Both the position numbers and the translations under genes were made by a program. This document shows, in pieces, positions 59,229 to 64,000 of a stretch of 64,000 nucleotides of DNA; the stretch's first letter is position 1, and the number at the start of each line of letters is the position of its first letter. The DNA lies in the NCBI GenBank assembly GCA_020832305.1, contig JAFIEV010000070.1, forward strand, positions 1-64,000, in the 5' to 3' direction. The stretch is from Cyclobacteriaceae bacterium (GTDB taxonomy: Bacteria > Bacteroidota > Bacteroidia > Cytophagales > Cyclobacteriaceae). The notes beneath the pieces were generated by a model. That model did not search any database. It was given only the letters and a program-made list of their open reading frames with translations, and was not told the origin of the DNA.

Positions 59229-60042
59229 TTTTCAGCGCCTGTGCCGTGCCAAAAATGATAATGATTGCACTGCAAACCATTGCTATAAATGGGATGGAGT
59301 CAGTCCAGATATCTCCAGCCTGTAATCTTTTAAGGAATATGCCTGCAAAAGCCCAAATGATAACAGCAGCATAGGCAAAGTCATCTTTGCGCAGTAAAAA
59401 AATAAGGCCGAGGGTTGTGCCGGCAGCAATCATAAATTGCGACCATAAACTTTCTGATAAGCCAAATGCCATCCATTCCAGATCAACAAGCAGGGCAGTA
59501 ATATTGGCTATAGTTGCTATGCTGATCCAGCCCAAATAGATACTGAAAGGAATATGTACGAACCACTTTTGAGGAGTGGTTGGGGAAAATTCTCCTATGC
59601 CAAGACGATGATACAAGACTATCAGGCTGAATAATAAGACCAGCATTACAATTACAGATGCTGGCACATATTCATAATGCCAGCACCATATCCAGGCAGC
59701 GTTGGCCAGGCAAGTCACTAAAAACCAGGGCCGGCTACGCAGGAAATATGCACAATCGTCTGTTTTTTGGTTCTTATTTTTAAAAAGCAGAGAAAAACCA
59801 TAGATCACAAAAGCCAGTAAGGCAATGTATATGATGCCCCAGATCGAAAAAGTAATCCCTGCCGGCACAAAGAGATTGGGATACTTTGCAGATAATTCAC
59901 CCGTGGTCATGCCATTTAAAGGCAATGCATTTGCCAGGTAATTCATAAAAAGCATAATAGCATAAGCCGGCAAATGCAAAACCACCCAGAATCTTGCGCT
60001 TGAGGAAATATTCATGTAATTTTTATTATAATTGAGATCCAT
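59194..60042 (-). CDS. TspO/MBR-related Trp-rich membrane protein
   Basis: 282 residues (or 273 from the ATG at 60013-60015). About eight hydrophobic helices. The pattern 'LFVPAGITFSIWGIIYIAL' and 'NAAWIWCWHYE' is that of the tryptophan-rich sensory protein family, which binds tetrapyrroles or sterols in its short form. This protein is nearly twice the length of classical TspO (about 160), like the extended group found in Bacteroidota and other bacteria. Function unknown. It overlaps the NIPSNAP gene by 17 bases if the first Met is used. Confidence 0.72.
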   Translation of the reverse strand: MDLNYNKNYMNISSSARFWVVLHLPAYAIMLFMNYLANALPLNGMTTGELSAKYPNLFVPAGITFSIWGIIYIALLAFVIYGFSLLFKNKNQKTDDCAYFLRSRPWFLVTCLANAAWIWCWHYEYVPASVIVMLVLLFSLIVLYHRLGIGEFSPTTPQKWFVHIPFSIYLGWISIATIANITALLVDLEWMAFGLSESLWSQFMIAAGTTLGLIFLLRKDDFAYAAVIIWAFAGIFLKRLQAGDIWTDSIPFIAMVCSAIIIIFGTAQALKITTTEIPEAQK

Positions 60043-60817
60043 CCACAGGCCTGAGAATGATATCAGTTATATTAGATACCGTATCAGCATACTGCGGATC
60101 ATCTCTTAACTTTATCCAGTCGGGATCTGTTCTGAATCTGTCCCAGTTTTTATCCCTTTCCTGCATATTTTTAAAGACCAGCATATACGTAAGGTTGGGC
60201 ATCATTGACCCCATAAGCGCCTCGCCAAAAAATACAGGGCTTAAGCCGGTCTTTTTAAAAATGGCTATTTCCCCACCCTCGTTAAACATATCAATCTTTT
60301 TCTGTCCTTTAGGATAGGTGTGACTTTCGTATATGCGGAGTTCAAAAACCCTGGATGACTCTCGGAGGTCATGAGGAATTTCTATAGTCGGCAAATCTTT
60401 GAAAGCCCTGAACAAGCTATGCTCTTTGCGCATAAAAGCCGGCTCCGAAAGACCCGCATCAAGGTAATCTCTGCTATCTTTCATATAGGTTTGATCCTGC
60501 ATTAAACGCGCCTGCCAACTAAGCACGCTTTCCATGCTTTTATGTGGTATTAATACATATAAAGATGGCTGTGAAGGGCCATAAGCTACCGAAAATAAGC
60601 CAACAGGTTGTATGCCCATTCTGTTGAGTGCGGGTATGGCTGCATTTTTATAATAATTCTGAACCCTGTTCTTGTGATTACCCCTGGGGAGCTCATAATG
60701 AATCCATTCAAAAAAATGGCGATTGTCTTCTTTATTTGCGGCCAGCGAAGTGCCGGTTGCCATCATTGAGCCCAAACCAAACCCGGCAGCCCCTGCGAAA
60801 AAATTTCTCCTTTTCAT
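60026..60817 (-). CDS. Exported NIPSNAP-family protein
   Basis: 263 residues. N-terminal 'MKRRNFFAGAAGFGLGS' is a twin-arginine-type leader (RRNFF). Two NIPSNAP-like ferredoxin-fold domains follow, the second beginning 'VFELRIYESHTYPKGQ' with 'MFNEGGEIAIFKKTGLSPVFFGE' (in part) and 'NLTYMLVFKNMQERDKNWDRF'. Family members form dimeric alpha/beta barrels, with few known functions. Probably cotranscribed with the TspO-like gene. Confidence 0.85.
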   Translation of the reverse strand: MKRRNFFAGAAGFGLGSMMATGTSLAANKEDNRHFFEWIHYELPRGNHKNRVQNYYKNAAIPALNRMGIQPVGLFSVAYGPSQPSLYVLIPHKSMESVLSWQARLMQDQTYMKDSRDYLDAGLSEPAFMRKEHSLFRAFKDLPTIEIPHDLRESSRVFELRIYESHTYPKGQKKIDMFNEGGEIAIFKKTGLSPVFFGEALMGSMMPNLTYMLVFKNMQERDKNWDRFRTDPDWIKLRDDPQYADTVSNITDIILRPVDGSQL

Positions 60818-60940
60818 TTTTGTTTATTGAAGTTAAACAATGCTTTGCCTGTAAATTATTATTATTTTTCTCGCTTTCAAAGCGAATAATGGTATTTGTG
60901 CCGCAGATAATAAAGCTGGCTTTGTTTAATTCAATTACAT

Positions 60941-60970
60941 AAAAAAAGCCGGGGCAAATCACCCCGGCTT
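60941..60970 (-). terminator. Rho-independent terminator after the CsbD-like gene
   Basis: aagccgggg (60946-60954) / ccccggctt (60962-60970), 7-base loop. The A-run at 60941-60947 gives the U-run when read leftward. It ends the transcript of the 71-codon gene and insulates the NIPSNAP gene. Confidence 0.85.
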
Positions 60971-61095
60971 GTATAAGTATATAACTTCTTTTTAAGTTCA
61001 GATAATATCCCGCAGCTTACAATTATACCCCCAAAGTACCAGTCTTCCGGGTTGTGTAATTTGAGATATACTCAGTTTCAATCTTATTTTCAGAC

Positions 61096-61311
61096 TTAAA
61101 CTATATCTTTTGCATTTATGTATTCCATTTTTTCATCCATAATGGTAACAAGCTCAGGATGAGACATATGGGTTTTTTCCTGCAATACATTTATCAGCTT
61201 GTTTACCGAAATTTCCATATTGACGAAATCTTCATCTTTTAGGTTAGGAAACTCGTGTTTTAACTCATTCAGCAAACTATTCCATTTGCTAGGTGTGATA
61301 TCTCTTACCAT
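61096..61311 (-). CDS. CsbD-like small stress protein
   Basis: 71 residues. The pattern 'W..LLNELKHEFPNLKDEDF', 'NKLINVLQEKT' and 'ELVTIMDEKMEY' matches the CsbD-type three-helix layout common in Bacteroidota general stress proteins. Soluble. Single gene with its own strong terminator. The role of CsbD proteins is unknown beyond stress induction. The 294-base region beyond it (61312-61605) is A/T-rich and includes a short stem cggct/agccg (61529-61547) that may end the T9SS gene. Confidence 0.6.
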   Translation of the reverse strand: MVRDITPSKWNSLLNELKHEFPNLKDEDFVNMEISVNKLINVLQEKTHMSHPELVTIMDEKMEYINAKDIV

Positions 61312-61605
61312 GGCATTTTCAATTTTGGGTTAATAAATATACTATGTAAATATACGAAAAATAATTATAAAGTTCTATAAATGAGATAGATATGACTTAA
61401 ATCATGTTTATGCATCTCATAGTTTAGGGCCTTTTTGAGGCCTGTTTTCAGAGAGTTTTTGCAAATTTTATTACCAGAGGTTGACAACTGTGCCATCATT
61501 GTGCCCACTGACTGATTTTGCTTATAATCGGCTTTTTTTTTGAGCCGGTAAAAATTTTTTATTTTTTTTAATTCTAATCAAATTTTAATGCCATGTGCTG
61601 CTGTT

Positions 61606-64000
61606 TTATTTAATGCTCATTCTTCTCACAGCCTGAAAATCGTTGATCTCCAACTTGTAAAGATATACCCCTGGCTTAATAGCAAGAGTGATTTTTTCTT
61701 TGTTCCATGTAATAGAATTGTAACCTATGGATGCTTTCTGTTCTATTCTGTCAACAATTCTGCCGATGCCATCCATAATGGTAACCGTTGCCAGTCCTTC
61801 TTCAGCGGCTTCAAAAACGAAGTGTGAAATATCCTGAACCGGATTTGGGTGGTTTTGAAGCAGTGCATATCCTGTAGGTTCAGGTTGGGATTGAAAATTA
61901 TGATTAAGCTCTATGTTTAGTAAGTTTAATTCAGCATCTAAGGCCATTACTTCGGTAAGGCTTGTGCTGATTTGTAAAGAACTAATGTTTAGATTGGCAT
62001 TTGATTTCTTTTGAACCGACAGGTAAAACAAGATGTCCTTATCCGACAAACTGCGGCCACTCAAACCAGGTTCATCAAAGCTGATACTCATAATTCCACT
62101 TTGATTATCCGGTTTGTGAAAATGTACATTGAGCGCTGCGTTTTTGACGGCAAGTATTTGCAGATCGGAGGGGTTCCAGTCAAGTGTAAACTGAAATCCC
62201 GAGATAGCGCTAAAGTTTTCAGCATATACTGGTATAAAAATCTCTCTTTCAGTAAATTCAGGTTCCCGCAATTCAAAAGCCAGGGTGCCTGTGAATCCGG
62301 TCCTTGCTGCGTTGATATTCCAGGAATAGTTTACATCGCCAAGACGAATCCCTGTAAAATCGATGTTTTTTCCATTTTCAGCTACATCTTCAATAAAAGG
62401 GCTGAAAATCATGGATTCAGCCAGGTTATGAGATGCTGGCATAAAGCGCCAGAGCTGCTGATTTACAAAGGCGTTTGTTTTACCCAGCAAAACATTGCGC
62501 ATCATCATCTGATCTATGGCGGTTATATTATTATCTTTATTAACATCGGCAGCTAAAATGAGAAAAGGATCATTAATCGGACGAAGATTTAATATATGCC
62601 TGCCAACCAGTATTATATCAAGGGTGCTTATGCCATTATTCGGACGCGCTTCTAGTGATTTAGAGGGTATAACCCTGAATGGTGCATTATTTGGGAAATC
62701 AAACTGAAACCGTCCGTTTACATCGGTCATCGTTTGCAATGATGCAGATCCTTCCACTTCAATTTCTACTTCTTTTACTGGTTGCCCAAGCGGGTTTAAA
62801 ATTCGCCCCTCTATGGTTACCATTTCAATGTCTTCTAAAGTGGTTGCTGCAGCAAGTCCCGAATAGACAGATTCCTGTCCGTTGAGTATTACCCTTGCCC
62901 GGTAGAAATATTCTGTGGCGGGTGTAAGATCTGTATCACTATAGCTGCTTGCATTACCATCGAGGGTGGCAAGTTCGGTAAAATCATTTTCGTCTCCGGT
63001 CAGGCTTCTTTGCAGGATAATCTGATCGGCTTCGCTTAATGGATTCCATTGCAACTCTATGGCAAATGGAGAGAGGGCAGTAGCTGTAAGGTTATGCACA
63101 GGGTCTGGAATAATAACGGGCTCTTCTTCGGTTGTGGCGCTAACCACTATGGAGAAATCAGAAAACACATCATCGATTTTAGATCTCAAACGGTAATAAT
63201 AAGTTGTGCCAGCCTCAAGGTTTTCATCAACCCAGGATTCACTTTGATCGCCTGCACTATGGATAAGTAAAAAGCCCTCGTCTGCCAGTAATGACCTTTC
63301 TATTTCAATTTCCTGCAGGTTTCCTGCCGGGTTGGTCCAGCTCAGCGATATACTGTTGGCAGATAAAGTGCTGGCTATTATGCCGGTAGGTGGTTGTGGT
63401 TCATTGGTGGTAATGAAAATATCAAAACTCGTTGGCTCACTGCATAAACCTTCTGCCCCGGTCTCACATGCGATGAATTGAAGGGTATATTGATTTTTTT
63501 CTGCATATATGAAGGTATGGCTGGTTTGAAGTAAAAAAGTTTCAGCAAGGGTGCCGGGGTCAATGGATTTAACCACCGTAAACAAAGCCGATTCGGGGCC
63601 ATCATCCACAATAGTAACTACATGTTTATCATCCGGATTTGGATCAGTAACTACAATTTCGCCGATGGTAAAGGCGGGGTTTAAAAAATCGAATTCCAGC
63701 TTTTCCGGAACTGTATTGGAGGTGAGTTCTGTAATTTTAGGGGCTACGTTTACATATTCAATAACAATAATAAATTCAGCAGAAAAGGACTCATCTTCTG
63801 AATTCGTTACCCTGATAATGAAAAAAAAGTCAGGCCAGTCCCAGGCGGGGCTAAATATTTCTTTGGCCGTATATAAGGTTCTTCCAATAATTTTAAAATA
63901 TTCATAATCGGGATATTCCTCCGGGTCGTTAAGATAGGGAAGCACCTCAAAAATGAAAGTATCATCAAGATGGGGAAGATCAGTAGAAATGGTGGCAATG
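61606..64000 (-). CDS. Large secreted protein with FN3, dockerin-like and T9SS sorting domains (partial)
   Basis: Partial: the frame stays open past 64000, so the N-terminus is outside the window; 798 residues are visible. From N to C: a cadherin-like beta region; two fibronectin type III domains ('ISLSWTNPAGNLQEIEIERS'-type and 'ELQWNPLSEADQIILQRS', each ending YYYR/YFYRA); a carboxypeptidase-regulatory-like domain ('GRILNPLGQPVKEVEIEVEG'); a dockerin-type segment ('AADVNKDNNITAIDQMMMR'); a cohesin-like beta domain; and the C-terminal type A sorting domain ('NHPNPVQDISHFVFE' to 'KPGVYLYKLEI'). It is exported through the outer membrane by T9SS and cleaved. Role probably adhesion or polymer binding. 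Confidence 0.88.
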   Translation of the reverse strand, partial: IATISTDLPHLDDTFIFEVLPYLNDPEEYPDYEYFKIIGRTLYTAKEIFSPAWDWPDFFFIIRVTNSEDESFSAEFIIVIEYVNVAPKITELTSNTVPEKLEFDFLNPAFTIGEIVVTDPNPDDKHVVTIVDDGPESALFTVVKSIDPGTLAETFLLQTSHTFIYAEKNQYTLQFIACETGAEGLCSEPTSFDIFITTNEPQPPTGIIASTLSANSISLSWTNPAGNLQEIEIERSLLADEGFLLIHSAGDQSESWVDENLEAGTTYYYRLRSKIDDVFSDFSIVVSATTEEEPVIIPDPVHNLTATALSPFAIELQWNPLSEADQIILQRSLTGDENDFTELATLDGNASSYSDTDLTPATEYFYRARVILNGQESVYSGLAAATTLEDIEMVTIEGRILNPLGQPVKEVEIEVEGSASLQTMTDVNGRFQFDFPNNAPFRVIPSKSLEARPNNGISTLDIILVGRHILNLRPINDPFLILAADVNKDNNITAIDQMMMRNVLLGKTNAFVNQQLWRFMPASHNLAESMIFSPFIEDVAENGKNIDFTGIRLGDVNYSWNINAARTGFTGTLAFELREPEFTEREIFIPVYAENFSAISGFQFTLDWNPSDLQILAVKNAALNVHFHKPDNQSGIMSISFDEPGLSGRSLSDKDILFYLSVQKKSNANLNISSLQISTSLTEVMALDAELNLLNIELNHNFQSQPEPTGYALLQNHPNPVQDISHFVFEAAEEGLATVTIMDGIGRIVDRIEQKASIGYNSITWNKEKITLAIKPGVYLYKLEINDFQAVRRMSIK

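Noticed and set aside
1-64000. tRNA, rRNA, tmRNA or intact insertion sequence
   Set aside because: Intergenic regions were read for cloverleaf ends, conserved rRNA strings and DDE/HUH transposase frames; none was found by eye.

Overview
The window is chromosomal DNA from a member of the Bacteroidota. The last gene carries a type IX secretion (T9SS) C-terminal sorting domain. Several genes are preceded by the Bacteroidota promoter pattern TTTG-N18-TAnnTTTG. Many exported proteins have signal peptides that end just before a Gln. The gene set (DUF4301, fused-alpha KorAB, RND trio, GTP-type PEPCK, Gfo/Idh/MocA with a Tat leader) fits a free-living heterotroph, perhaps of a Cytophagia- or Saprospiria-like lineage. 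I cannot fix the genus. No rRNA, tRNA, CRISPR array, phage or intact transposase was seen, and no gene for a classical DNA-binding transcription factor was recognised.

Layout. 0-13.6 kb: a multi-PAS histidine kinase, an aminotransferase-tyrA pair, a membrane-anchored glycosidase-like protein, DUF4301, a Tat-exported oxidoreductase, fabH with two small unknown genes, an SRAP/YedK protein and a YheT hydrolase. 13.6-18.4 kb: a tight four-gene cluster of exported proteins (coiled-coil lipoprotein, two small secreted proteins, large leucine-rich-repeat protein) with no recognised function. 18.7-23.9 kb: a leftward operon for a LolA-like carrier, two FtsX-type permeases, an ATPase and an outer-membrane barrel, which together could span the envelope. 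24.9-30.7 kb: an RND efflux trio behind an operator-like palindrome. 31-35.3 kb: a secreted NTF2-like protein, a MazG-type pyrophosphohydrolase and an octaheme cytochrome with HEAT and TPR repeats. 36.7-39.3 kb: a NapH-NapG-like fusion plus a DUF362 protein. 39.5-44.7 kb: central carbon genes pckG and korAB. 45-50 kb: housekeeping genes (tcdA, tatD-like, usp, Ca/Na exchanger, upp, M42 peptidase). 50-55 kb: ybbA/tesA and a hybrid kinase. 55-61 kb: small secreted proteins, a rhamnose-mutarotase-like protein, a GntP permease behind a perfect 20-bp inverted repeat, a TspO-like membrane protein, a NIPSNAP protein and a CsbD-like protein. 61.6 kb to the edge: part of a large T9SS cargo protein.

Two long gene-free stretches (23.9-24.9 kb and 35.3-36.7 kb) and the first 83 bases share at least three families of short hairpin-forming repeats. 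One family shows compensatory base changes between copies. They look like REP/MITE-type extragenic elements and their debris. The most unusual items are these repeats, the exported LRR cluster, the Lol-like envelope operon, the perfect inverted repeat that abuts the GntP start codon, and the palindrome upstream of the RND genes.
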